Shown: positions 51,801 to 60,894, numbered from the stretch's first letter. The stretch: 64,000 bases of DNA from Maniola hyperantus (GCF_902806685.2 NC_048538.1:9796001-9860000); one strand, 5' to 3'. The notes: generated from the letters alone by a model not told the origin. Program-made: numbers and translations.

Positions 51801-52156
51801 ATATGGTTAATTACATCTATGGGTGGTATTGAATTTACTAGGTACTAATTATAATCTGAGCTCAAATCATTCATCAAATATTTGTCGTACATTTTAAACA
51901 TAAATATACGATACTGAGTAAAAAACGATCTATTCAAGTTAGGTAATTGCACAAAGTGTTACTTATAAGTAAACCTACATGGAAGTTTACCCTTGAGTTT
52001 ATCTACGCAGATTTTAGGTTAGGTAACAGAGAAGGTTTATGTTTATGAGAGATTGCATTAGATAGATACCTCATCTACTTCTATTATATCGTCCTCATCA
52101 GAATCTCCCACTGTAACTGTATCCACATCTAAATCTAAATCGAAAACACCTGCCAT
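42854..52156 (-). CDS. S6k: Ribosomal protein S6 kinase (p70 S6K)
   Basis: Nine exons in transcription order: 52070-52156, 51577-51617, 50571-50832, 49524-49657, 47919-48110, 45190-45280, 44430-44672, 43853-43960, 42854-43027. They join in phase to 443 residues. The N-terminus MAGVFDLDLDVDTV carries the FDLDL TOR-signalling motif. Kinase domain: glycine loop GKGGYGKV (77-84), Lys102, YRDLKPEN with Asp197, DFG 215-217, activation-loop THTFCGT (Thr231), APE. The AGC tail has the turn motif around Ser371 (TPIDSPDES) and hydrophobic motif FQGFTYV (Thr389). The C-tail after this is short (about 50 residues) and keeps only a basic SPRR patch. The known family is a cytosolic AGC kinase activated by TORC1 and PDK1 that phosphorylates ribosomal protein S6. 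It is divergent from the gene starting at 53013; two introns hold a LINE and a tandem repeat array. Confidence 0.97.
43441..43650. repeat. Helitron-like repeat family B copy
   Basis: GACTAACTTATGTCCGCGAC, TTTAGGGGTGTTATTTTCAC and AGTAGTTTGAGCTGTGTGCT in family order, in an S6k intron. Confidence 0.55.
44080..44232 (-). mobile_element. Helitron-like element, truncated
   Basis: CTAGCTGATGCCCACGACTT at the low end; TTCCAAATTTCATCCAAATC near the break. The TC-end is missing. Confidence 0.5.
44966..45133. repeat. Foldback MITE, family E copy 2
   Basis: TTTGTAGAGCGTTGTCTCTG and the complement ACGCTCTACAAAACCGATAT form inverted arms; the right end is CTTGCCGGCTACTGTA. The left end has diverged and carries its own small hairpin (AAACTCTTT/AAAGAGTTT). 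Located in an S6k intron. Confidence 0.6.
45373..45496. repeat. Foldback MITE, family A copy 3
   Basis: GTACGCGACAGGTCAGGTCG at the left and complement of AGTCGCGGAC at the right; the interior is shortened relative to other copies. Confidence 0.65.
45765..47868 (+). pseudogene. 5'-truncated, frameshifted LINE with reverse transcriptase
   Basis: A non-LTR retrotransposon polymerase, antisense to S6k in the intron between the exons at 45190-45280 and 47919-48110. Core motifs are present: SAGPDGIPPYILRD, AYFDFRKAFDLVD, GVSQGSNLGPL and the catalytic LLFADDLKL. The endonuclease domain is missing. The reading frame shifts once near 45960-45980 and again near 47120-47130 (AAAAAG run), after which the C-terminal tail (ALYNALVRSQLE) continues. 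The 3' end is a TAA repeat (about 47838-47866). The RT and tail fit the CR1/L2/jockey side of LINEs. It cannot make an intact protein as read. Confidence 0.85.
48116..48250. repeat. Helitron-like fragment
   Basis: ACTTAGGTTTTTAAAAATCC, TTGATTTTCCAGGATAAAAA and ACTAGCTGATGCCC all belong to the family, but the order and length are disturbed. Confidence 0.35.
48257..48303. repeat. Near-perfect hairpin
   Basis: CAGCATGCATTGAAATGTGG pairs with its downstream complement around a short TTGCAG loop with one mismatch. It lies directly next to a CTAGCTGATGCCC Helitron-like end. Confidence 0.55.
48406..48545. repeat. Imperfect foldback repeat
   Basis: TGTACATAGT and GTGGTGAAT on the left are mirrored by ATTCACCAC and ACTATGTACA on the right, with AGTGCTGTAC / GTACAGTGCT near the ends. 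Probably a worn MITE. Confidence 0.4.
48716..49205. repeat. Tandem array of an 85-bp unit, four copies
   Basis: Units start CTTTGTGAAAGTTCATATTT at 48716, 48801, 49040 and 49120. The second is split by a hAT MITE and the third lacks 5 bp. The unit ends in GCCAGCCCCATCCATGGTTA. Located in the S6k intron between the exons at 47919-48110 and 49524-49657. Confidence 0.85.
48871..49016. mobile_element. hAT-type MITE inside the tandem array
   Basis: Ends CAGTGGCGTGCA / TGCACGCCACTG, flanked by an exact 8-bp duplication CCTGCCAG (48863-48870 and 49017-49024). 146 bp, no coding capacity. Confidence 0.85.
49221..49393. repeat. MITE with long inverted arms
   Basis: CAGCCCCCTGATTGTGTAAG and its complement at the right end (CTTACACAATTAGGGGGCTG) head arms of about 75 bp that are nearly identical. 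It lies directly after the tandem array. Confidence 0.75.
49905..50352. repeat. Interspersed repeat family C, long copy
   Basis: Begins AAACCCGCCAAGTGCGAGTC and runs through CCCTTTCATATGATACCCCA, GATGTAACCACAAATT, TTCATGATTCTAGGTCAACG to TTTTGAGGTATGGAA. The longest copy in the window. No frame is open across it. Confidence 0.6.
50391..50506. repeat. Foldback MITE, family A copy 4 (diverged)
   Basis: CCACAGGTCGAGATGGCAAT at the left and the complement of CAACCTGTTGCATAC at the right. Confidence 0.6.
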
Positions 52157-52350
52157 ATACGATGACATTTCAATAAAATCACATTAGCAATTAATGCACT
52201 TGCAATGCAATGTCAAAAACACAAAATATATTAGCTAAGTTTTAGTGTTATCCTAAAGACCACTTTTTAATAAATTCAGTTTATCGAACTTTACGCGTGA
52301 ATATTAAGACAAAATTTACGCTAGGATCAAACAAGTCAAATGCTCAGCAA

Positions 52351-52400
52351 CACAGACCAATAACATATAGGATATCAAAGAGTATATAATCACTACGTGT
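52351..52400. repeat. Promoter module shared with 38195-38407
   Basis: 52376-52400 equals 38195-38219 exactly (25 bp, CAAAGAGTATATAATCACTA...). 52351-52373 is the exact reverse complement of 38385-38407 (23 bp, includes AGACCAATAACAT). Confidence 0.75.
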
Positions 52401-52644
52401 AGGTCTGTAGGATATCAGCATCAATATAGTAGATAATCTATGGCATCAGCATTCATCAATATGACAGGAACAGCATAGTGATTGATAGGTACGTATTTTA
52501 GTAGTAAGTACCAAAGAATTTGGAAGTACTACTACCACTACTACGTAGTACACCGTACATGATTATCTATGAGTAGGTACATGCAAGTTTTTGGAGTGAT
52601 TACATGGATTCAGGACTGAGATTGGATCATTTCATCCAAGGATT

Positions 52645-52680
52645 GGATTACATACTCTTTGGCCAAAGAGTATGTAATCC
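52645..52680. repeat. Perfect 36-bp palindrome
   Basis: GGATTACATACTCTTTGG followed immediately by its exact complement. Its right half, CCAAAGAGTATGTAATCC, resembles the CAAAGAGTATATAATC stretch of the shared promoter module. Confidence 0.8.
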
Positions 52681-53012
52681 ACAGATATGTCCAGATCTGC
52701 AACTAGCATGGCCCCCTCAGTCCCTCTCGCTCAGGCAGATTATCTTACTTGTGAAATCATAGAGATAGTATACATGTGAAATGCATTCTGTGTTCTAAAG
52801 GTTCTAAAGTTCTATGACAGTTGGATGACAGTTTTTCCGTTTTTGAAGTTAAGGGTGTAAACATGTTAAATTATATTACAAAATTGATAAAATAGTGCAT
52901 TTTATTACTTTTGTATCTTATTAAAGTATAAGTGAACTTTTAATTACAAATTTTAAAAGTACCTATTTGTAAAAATGGCACTTTATTCAATATTGTTATA
53001 AATGAAATCTCA

Positions 53013-56000
53013 ATGGCTAGTGACAGCGACAAAAGTTTGAGTAATCACAACTTGGATGGCTCCCTAAAAGGCAATAAGAAACAAAATAGCAGTGGAAACA
53101 TTGGTAAGTAGAAGTTCATCTAAATATCCAGTTGTCTTGTAACTTATTTATGACATTTATCGCATAACCTTAACTTGAAAACTGTTAACTGTGGTCTAGG
53201 GATCACATAGAAGAAAATAATATAGGTACTTACTTTGCGTCATTCTTCTGATGTTTATGGTTACAATCTAATACCATGCTCACACTTATTACTTATTAAA
53301 ATAACAGGAACAACAAAAATAAAGTAACTGGAAGAAAAAAAAAAAAAAATACTTATTATTATTATTATTTATATTATTATAAAAATTGTCTAGGTATACA
53401 GGGTGCAGGTTTTTGATCTTAATGCATAAGGTAATCTATGCTTATTTTAAATACAATTTTGAGTTTTACAGTTAATACAACAAATAAAATGTAAAAAGCA
53501 CAAATAATTGTATCTGCTGTAGGTATACATATATATCGGACACAAAGTTGTAAAAATAATGTAATTTAGAACTTCTCTTGTTTCTCCTTTGTTATTATTT
53601 AAGAATTGTGTCCTTTGTTAATATTTATCCATATTCTCAATAAATTGTACATGATGTCACTTGTCAGTTCCTAGATCTAGCTTTTTCTATAACTTATGAG
53701 TATTAACAAAATGGAATTAACAAACAATTTAATTTTAATCAACTGGACTACAATATTATTGAGATTAACTGTAAATTGTAATTTAGGTATTGCGTAATAT
53801 TCAATCCTTTTTTAGGGTTTTCCAGATAAATACAAGGTAAAAAGGTATCCTTGTAGGCTCACTTTGTTGTCTGTCTGTTGAGTCTGCCAAGACCCATCAA
53901 GGGAATCAATAGCTATAGAGTAACCTATTCTAGTCCCGTTGACCTAGGATCATGAAATTTGGCAGGTAGCAATATCTTTTAGCACAAGTAAATCCGTAAA
54001 CTGTGAGTTAGTGGTTACATCACAAAAAATTAAATACTGTTATTTCTTGTATAATGCAAGTACGTAACCCTTCGTGAGTGATTCCAACTCACACTTGACC
54101 AACTTTTTATTTACACCATAAATTAAATATTCAAGATTTTGCTGATCCACTTGTCCAAGGATATCAATGAACAAATCCCCCAAAAACTGCAAATACAGCC
54201 CCTATAAATAAACCAGGTCAAATGGGCCCAAACATAATAAGTATCGTGAACAGATCATGAAGTACAATATCAATTGTATAATAGGTTGATTTTTCTGAAG
54301 TAACAGTTAAAATTAAGTTTTAAGTATTTATTTCAGAAGTGTCAATTAAAAAAAAATTAGTTCATATTAAGTAAAATATCATTTTTATCACTGACTAGCT
54401 GATGCCCGCGACTTCGTCCGCATGGAATTAGGTTTTTAAAAATCCTGTGGGAACTCTTTAACTTTCCGGAATAAAAAGTTGCCTATGTCACTATAACCAT
54501 GCAAAAAATCACGTCAACCCGTTGCACCATTGCGACGTGATTGAAGGACAAACCAACAAACAAACACACTTTCACATTTATAATAAGGGTACTGACTAGC
54601 TTTTGCCTGTGACTTTGTCAGTGGGGATTTAGGCTTTTAAAATCCCCTGGAAACTATTCAGTGTTCCGGTGAAAAAGTAGCTTATGTCATCATCACCAAG
54701 CATCAGCATCAAGCAATCATGCAAAAAATCACATCAATCCATTGCAACATGATTGAAGAACAAACCAATAAACCAAAAAATAAACACACTTGCATTATAC
54801 ATGGATAGAGATTGTTTTAATACTGAGAAGCTGGACTGATTAAGCCAACTAGGTACTAAATCTTGTACAGGTGACATAGACATCAAGACAAAATCAATTC
54901 AATTCAATTCAAATTTCTTTATTGTGAATATGGGTAAACAGTGAAGATGTTACAAAAACATAAAGGTACAGCCAAATTCTGCCTATTAGCATGCAATATG
55001 TTATGATATACCTTACAATGTGTAATCACTGGTTGAGCACCCTATTCTTTCCATCTCTTTGTTCTCTGCTCTTCTGCTTGACATAGGTTATGCATAGGTC
55101 TAGCAGGCACTGTTAATATAGACTTCCAAATGGGACTGCTAAATGAGCTAAAAAAGCTGTTATAGCCTAGTGGTCAGGACGTCTGCCTTCTAATCGTAGT
55201 TATGTGTGTTTAAAGTAATCACTTGCTTTAGCGGTGAAGGAAAACATCGTGAGGAAACCTGCATGCCTGAGAGTTCTTCATAATGACGTTTTCAAAAGTG
55301 TGTGAAGTCTACCAATCCGCACCTGGCCAGCGTGGTAGACTATGGCCAAAACCCTTCTCTCTAAGAAGAGACCCGTGTTCTGTAGTGAGCCGGTGATGGG
55401 TTGATCATGATTTTTTTTTTTTTTTTTTTTAAAGAATATTAGCCATGTTAAATGACTAATATTCCCCTTTCCCCTCCAATTAAGCGTCAGGCTTGTGCTA
55501 GGAGTAGGTACGACAATAGTGCAACGGGCGGGGTTTGAACCGTCGACCTTTCGGTTTTCAGTCCACTCCTATACCGGTTGAGCTATTGAGGCTCAAATGA
55601 TGATGGTGATATGCATGCTGGTCATTGCATATTATGATCTAATAGACTAAAAGACCATAAGTATATTTAAAGTGAACTATGCCTGTGATTTTCTTCACAT
55701 GGATTTAGGTTAATAGTAGATTTAGATGTTGGGTTTGCGAACTACAGTCCTATTTTTTCGACATTTTGAACGATAAATCATAAACTACTATGCATAAAAA
55801 GAAATAAAAATCTGTTTTAGAATGTACAGGTAAAGGCCCTTTCATATGATACCCCACATGAGGTACGGAACCCTAAAAACAATCACTTTCACTCAATTTT
55901 TATAATATTAGTTGTAGTGATAAATGTCCGCGACCGCCAAAAACTCAAGAATGCTGCAGCATTTTATACAGATTTTATGCGAATATTATTTTACGTATAA

Positions 56001-58603
56001 AATCTGTAAAAGATTTTATACGTAAAATATACGTTGGAAATACAGATTTTGTCTCTTAGCAATCTGGCAACACTAATGACACTGCCAAATTGCTAAATTA
56101 ACTATCACTGTCAACTGTCAACGTGCTATATAAGTTTAACAACCTCAAATACCTAATAAATTGTTTATAACAAATAAAAATTCACTCTTTTATCGTGTTT
56201 ATCATGCCCCACAATGAATTTGGCGCTGGCTGAAAGTACCCAAGAGAAAGTTCCTTCTGTTCTTCAAGATATTTTAAAACGAATTTCAATTGACGGAAAA
56301 TCGACAAATTTAAACCAAACAGATGTTTTTCTCGTTTTGCTTATTGTTTTGCTATCGGAAAATGGGTTTTACCTGATGGCCGACAACATAGCAGAGTCCC
56401 AATGTTTGCAACTCATTGATAACAAACATTTATCCAAATGGAAAATCTCTACAGGGGTATATGAATTAACTTTTGTTTTGGGTGGTTTTAGGGACACTTT
56501 AATTAAATTAGTGCTGTGCCCACTTGGAAACTCTAGTCTGATAAATGTGGTTATTAGTGACATCAATCCAGAAGTGTATTCAGTATGTTTTCCTGTGAAC
56601 CGTTATGTTGTGGACCTGGAGGCTTCAACCATTCCAATGATGTTTCATGACTTAAAAGATCTATCGGACACATTTAAAACCAGAATAATTACCCCACTAA
56701 AAAGCACATTACTGAACTATTATGGCTATTCCAGTGCAAGTTTTGTGGGCTTACCTGAAGAATTATTATTCAATATATTGTTGTACTTGCCTGTATCCAA
56801 TATCATAAATGTTGGTAAAACATGTAAAAAATTAAGTTTAATATTAATTAATGAATGTTTTTGGCATAAATTATTTCTTAGGGATTTCTCAAGTACGGTA
56901 TTAACAGATTGTCAAGAATACAAAACTTTATATAGAAGCATGTATATTTCGCATCAAGAAAAACTACGTAGAGCCAGGTGCTCAATAAGCACATTGCATG
57001 ATGTAATAAATGTTTCTGATTATTACTATTTGTCTTTTGATTATCGTTATAATAATTTGTAGTTCGTTAAGTTTTTATCACTGTTTCATAATTTGTCCAA
57101 TTTGTACTTGCTTTATTCCAGTTTATAATAATTATAATATCTGTTAATCTTGCAGTTTAAATAAACAAACAATAGAATTACAGGTTCATATTTTTTATTT
57201 TTAGAATACTCATTTATCTTAAAATAATGAAACAGTTGTGTAAAAAATAATTACTTAACAAAATATATTCATCATGAGTACCTACACCGGTATTTTATTT
57301 ATACCAAATAGGATCTTAGCCTGGTTATTTTAAGTAATGAACTCACTAGAAGATGCAACATGCTCAACACTATTCACTACTAATATCATAAATGTGAAAG
57401 TGTTTGTTTGTTAGTTTGTCCTTCAATTACACTGCACCAGATTGACATGATATTTTACATGAATACCTAGTTAAAGACCCAGAGAGTGACTTTCCAACAA
57501 GATTTTTAAAAACCTAAATCCATCTAGACAAACTCGCAGGCATCAGCTAGTCATGCATATTATATTTAAATGAAGTGACTTTAAGTATGCATTGTGGCTA
57601 ATTGTGTAGCACAAAATCTTTAAACCAAGTGACAGCTCAGAATCAAATGCTATCCTTTTTCGCACTAAGCATTGTGAAAAGGATAGCAATATATTTAGAG
57701 ATGTGTACACCAGAATTAGCAAAAAATATGAAAGTAGATGGTTCGTGTGACTAGAATAGAATAGAATAGAATAGAATAGAATAGAAATGTATAAGCCGTA
57801 AAAAATGACTCCTCACGCACCATTTTAACTTTTTTCATGTGAAAAGTACGATTTTAGACCTTGTTTTAAGATGAACCGTACTTTTGACATGACAGTTGAC
57901 CTATAAAGTTAAAATGACTCGTAAGGAGTAATTTTTTACACATTATACCTACCTAGGAACTAACATTTGGCACCAGCTCCAAAAGATATATTATGTAAGA
58001 AATTAAATTATTTTTCATTTTATTGTTGGTGCTTATTGAAGCGTTTTATCGAAGCCTATTATTATCTTCTTCTTTTCTTGTCTATGGCTCTATGTACTGC
58101 GGTTTTGTTGTCCGCAATAATTCTGCCAATGTCAATTCAGTGGAGAAAACATCGTTGTAATTTGGTTCTTGAATTCCTTTCATGAGAGACTTTTCTTTCT
58201 ATCCTTTGTCGTTGTTTGTTGTTGTATTATTATGTATACAGTCCGTTATGTGACAATGTGCTTGAAGTTTTCTGCCTTCAGTTTTGTTATAAGTGACTTT
58301 GAACAAGAACTATAATATACATCGATGTATAATAATGATATGGTAGAATTACAACTTAACTCATTGGTTGCAATGATAAATCCACCAATTTCCTGAAAAT
58401 AATTATAAAACAGACATTATGTACCTACCTTCGACATGTACATACTTCATACACATATTATTACAAAACGAAAAATTAATGCACTCCATTTTTAATAGGT
58501 GACAGTGGAGAAAAATTAATTCTTGGTACACAACAGTCCCTCGCTAAAGGTGCACGGCATTTGTCAATACCGTTTGATTCTGCAGCTACTAATGGTGACA
58601 TAA
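53013..58603 (+). CDS. 5' exons of an unrecognised gene
   Basis: Exon 53013-53103 opens with MASDSDKSLSNHNLDGS and ends in a strong GTAAGT donor in phase 1. Exon 58499-58603 follows an AATAG acceptor, continues in phase (DSGEKLILGTQQSLAKG, then ARHLSIPFDSAATNGDI) and ends in GTAAGT, so the gene continues downstream. The 65 residues are hydrophilic, Ser/Asn/Lys-rich, with no signal peptide, membrane segment or known domain; they look like a disordered N-terminal tail. I could not name the family. Two short upstream ATGs precede this start. It is divergent from S6k, and its intron hosts the FBXO7-like gene. Exon reality is supported by phase and splice sites only. Confidence 0.6.
53813..54108. 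repeat. Interspersed repeat family C copy
   Basis: TTAGGGTTTTCCAGATAAAT at the start, then GTTGACCTAGGATCATGAAA, GTGGTTACATCACAAAAAAT and GTGAGTGATTCCAACTCACA; inverted relative to 49905. Confidence 0.5.
54395..54802 (-). mobile_element. Two tandem Helitron-like elements
   Basis: Unit 1 (54395-54595) runs CTAGCTGATGCCCGCGACTT to GGGTACTGA. Unit 2 (54596-54802) starts immediately with CTAGCTTTTGCCTGTGACTT and ends at ACACTTGCATTATACATGGA. Unit 2 is more diverged. Confidence 0.65.
54893..55140 (-). mobile_element. LINE 3' end with AATTC-type tail
   Basis: TCAATTCAATTCAATTC followed by AAATTTCTTTATTGTG is the usual tail arrangement of a LINE inserted in the minus orientation. Only 3' UTR-like sequence follows. 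Confidence 0.4.
55160..55410 (+). mobile_element. tRNA-derived SINE, family 1
   Basis: TTATAGCCTAGTGGTCAGGA head, body AGCGGTGAAGGAAAACATCG and TGCCTGAGAGTTCTTCATAA, end GTAGTGAGCCGGTGATGGGT. Its tail is interrupted by another SINE at 55411. Confidence 0.7.
55411..55593 (-). mobile_element. tRNA-derived SINE, family 3, nested in a SINE tail
   Basis: A 20-nt T run at the low end (the A tail on the minus strand) and the tRNA-like head ending AGCTATTGAGGCT. The GATGATGGTGAT tail of the family 1 SINE resumes just after it. Confidence 0.7.
55735..55880. repeat. Interspersed repeat family C (partial)
   Basis: CTACAGTCCTATTTTTTCGA, ATTTTGAACGATAAATCATA and CCTTTCATATGATACCCCAC in family order, then GAGGTACGGAACCCTA. 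Confidence 0.5.
56214..57062 (+). CDS. F-box protein of the FBXO7/nutcracker type, intronless
   Basis: A single uninterrupted frame of 282 residues, ATG to TAG, with AATAAA at 57160-57165. Residues about 35-165 resemble the FP (FBXO7/PI31) domain: QTDVFLVLLIVLLSENGFYL, the stretch around GGFRDTLIKLVLCPLG, and SDTFKTRIITPL. An F-box follows at about 178-225 (GLPEELLFNILLYLPVSNI, CFWHKLFLRDF). Known relatives form SCF ubiquitin ligases through Skp1 and bind the proteasome regulator PI31; Drosophila nutcracker is needed for caspase activation in sperm. The N-terminal ubiquitin-like and C-terminal proline-rich parts of human FBXO7 are absent. It sits in the first large intron of the 53013 gene, same strand. 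The family call is from motif memory, not alignment. Confidence 0.78.
   Translation: MNLALAESTQEKVPSVLQDILKRISIDGKSTNLNQTDVFLVLLIVLLSENGFYLMADNIAESQCLQLIDNKHLSKWKISTGVYELTFVLGGFRDTLIKLVLCPLGNSSLINVVISDINPEVYSVCFPVNRYVVDLEASTIPMMFHDLKDLSDTFKTRIITPLKSTLLNYYGYSSASFVGLPEELLFNILLYLPVSNIINVGKTCKKLSLILINECFWHKLFLRDFSSTVLTDCQEYKTLYRSMYISHQEKLRRARCSISTLHDVINVSDYYYLSFDYRYNNL
57374..57550 (+). mobile_element. Helitron-like element
   Basis: TCACTACTAATATCATAAAT at the start and CGCAGGCATCAGCTAG followed by T at the end. Confidence 0.65.
57755..57785. repeat. AGAAT microsatellite
   Basis: About six tandem copies of the 5-bp unit AGAAT. Confidence 0.85.
57790..57947. repeat. MITE, family D copy 2
   Basis: Left TATAAGCCGTAAAAAATGAC, right ATTTTTTACACATTATA, inner arms TTTTAAC / GTTAAAA. 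Homologous to 15802-15989. Confidence 0.6.
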
Positions 58604-59105
58604 GTAAGTGTATTTCTCAATCAAACAACTTACTCGTTTCTATATAATGCTTATTAAAAACTAAATAAGTACAATGCTTAAATAATATTTACTTATTTTG
58701 TTACAAAAAAAAAATTGCTTGAACCGTGAGGCGCAAGCAAAAAAATGGGTGCAAGCGATTTTCGAACTTATTGACATAGTCAGAAAACAGCATTTTAGCA
58801 ATCTATGAATTATACTGAGCAAGAATATGACAAAAAACAACTTTCTCATAACCGTCAATAAGGTCGATATTTGCTTGCACCCATTTCACCGTGAGGCGCA
58901 AGCAGATAAATGAGTGCAAGCGATTTCCGACCTTATTGACATAGGGAACAACATTTTAACAATCTATGAATGATACCTACTGAACAAGAATATGACAAAA
59001 AACAACTTTCTCATAACCGTCAATAAGGTCGAGAACTAGGGTATAGCTTGTATTTAACTCGATTGATTAAAATTTTAAATTTTACTCTTAATAGGTACCC
59101 AATAC

Positions 59106-59262
59106 CTTCGCGACAGGTCGAAATGGCAATCGGGGAGGGAACGCCCCGCACACCCGCACGGCCCCTGTGCTAACCCAGTGCGGGCGAGCGAGGGTGACGT
59201 GCGGGTGTGCGGGGTGTCACCCCCGCTTCATACCCCGATTGCCATCTCAACCTGTCGCGGAC
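59106..59262. repeat. Foldback MITE, family A copy 5
   Basis: CGCGACAGGTCGAAATGGCA at the left, complement of CAACCTGTCGCGGAC at the right, GC-rich arms. Confidence 0.7.
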
Positions 59263-60080
59263 TACAGTACCTACCTATGTATGTAAAAATAAAAACAAGT
59301 AGAACGATAAAGCAATGTCAAGTAGGTACCTACAATACAATAGGTAGGTAAGTTTACCTAGTTACCTATAAAAAAATCTTTTTAGTAGGTAACTACTATA
59401 TTTATTATCATACATTTCTACGTATTTATTATCATACGAATTATAAAATGATGATGATGATTTCTAAAAAGAACAATACTACTAAACGTACCTAACCTAT
59501 TACCTATAATACTTATAATGTATGATAATACCTACACTTTGAAAAACATTTTCTCATACGATTTATAAAATGACGCAAGTATTTCCAAAAAGAACAAATC
59601 TACTATAATAGGTATTATTAACGCGCGACACAAATCTATCACAACACAAAAATGTACCTAATCTACATTATTTTGCCTAATCTACATTACAATTATTCGC
59701 ATTAAATATTTATCGACACTCAAGTTCACAAATAAATAAAATTGCATTCAAAATGTATTACGAAAAAACAAAATGATAAAAATACTAGCCGCATACTCGT
59801 ATCATCACAGTCAACATGTAACAGGCCAATACGAAAATTCGATGTAATAATTATTCACCGTCGAGTCGCGACGATATTTGTAACAGCTGTACCTAATATT
59901 TATTCTAATATCGTCGCTCGGTCGCGCCGCGCGCGGCGTATCAAAGATCGAACGCCTGAGTTATTTATTAGGAAGGATTTTCTCAAATTTTCACTACTTA
60001 GTAGTTAGTACGTACTGTATTTTGTATTCAATTTTGTTTTAATCTAAAAACGAATATCTTGAATACATTTATATATTTAA

Positions 60081-60262
60081 CTAGCTGATCCCCGCGGCTT
60101 CGCCCGCGTAGATTTAGGTTTTTAAAGATCCCGTATAGCCTATGTCACTCAGGAATAATGTAGCTTTCTACTGGTGAAAGAATTTTTAAAATCGGTTCAG
60201 TAGTTCTAAAGATTACCCCCTACAAACAAACTTAACGACATTACCTCTTTATATAATACAAC
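60081..60262 (-). mobile_element. Helitron-like element
   Basis: CTAGCTGATCCCCGCGGCTT at the low end and TAATGTAGCTTTCTACTGGT inside; ends near TACCTCTTTATATAATA. Confidence 0.5.
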
Positions 60263-60679
60263 GGGCCGTGCAGCAGAAATCGTAATATTTTAATTTCGCC
60301 ATAATTTCAAAACCGAACGTCCAATTTTAATCATTCAAAGACCAAATATTATCTCCATAAACTGTTCTTAGTGATGAAATCATTTATTTTGATAAGGATT
60401 AATAGCATGAGTAAAATAAACGCGTTTAAATGTAGTCCAAAAAAAATTCAAGATTTTTAAATAAAAAAATGGTTGCTGTGCCTCACTCGACATAGATGGG
60501 TATAGTGTGTCGCGGACTTTTTTGTAGATATTTATAAGATCTACAATTAATTAGAACATTTTATGGTTCTATCTTTTATAGTTTAGGCAGCGTACGCAAA
60601 ATAAGTAACTTTTCTGGTTGATTTTTTACACCTTGTGTCCGAAAAACCCAAATATCTTACGGAACCCTATTTTTTTCCA

Positions 60680-60829
60680 AAATAAAATATAGCCTATGTT
60701 ACTCGTGGATAATGTAGCTTTCGAATGGTGAAAGAATTTTTAAAATCGGTCCAGTAGTTTTTGAGCCTATTCAGTACAAACAAACAAACAAACAAACAAA
60801 GTTTTCCTCTTTATAATATTAGTGTAGAT
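60680..60829 (-). mobile_element. Helitron-like element, partial
   Basis: TAATGTAGCTTTCGAATGGT, AATCGGTCCAGTAGTTTT and an ACAA repeat leading to TATAATATTAGTGTAGA. The CTAG end is not recognisable. Confidence 0.4.
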
Positions 60830-60894
60830 AAATTTATTAGGTACATTATTTTTTGACACCTCTAGTGCGAAATTTATATCTAGGTTTAATGGAT

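Larger units (their letters stand above)
52157..53012. promoter_or_regulatory. Divergent promoter region, S6k / unnamed gene
   Basis: 856 bp between the two ATG codons on opposite strands. It contains a 23-bp stretch at 52351-52373 and a 25-bp stretch at 52376-52400 that recur exactly in the Mondo/RPAIN promoter, and a perfect 36-bp palindrome at 52645-52680. No transcription start can be placed from sequence alone. Confidence 0.55.

Noticed and set aside
59742..60008. 88-codon open frame as a downstream exon of the unnamed gene
   Set aside because: No acceptor in the needed phase and no sequence character of a conserved protein.
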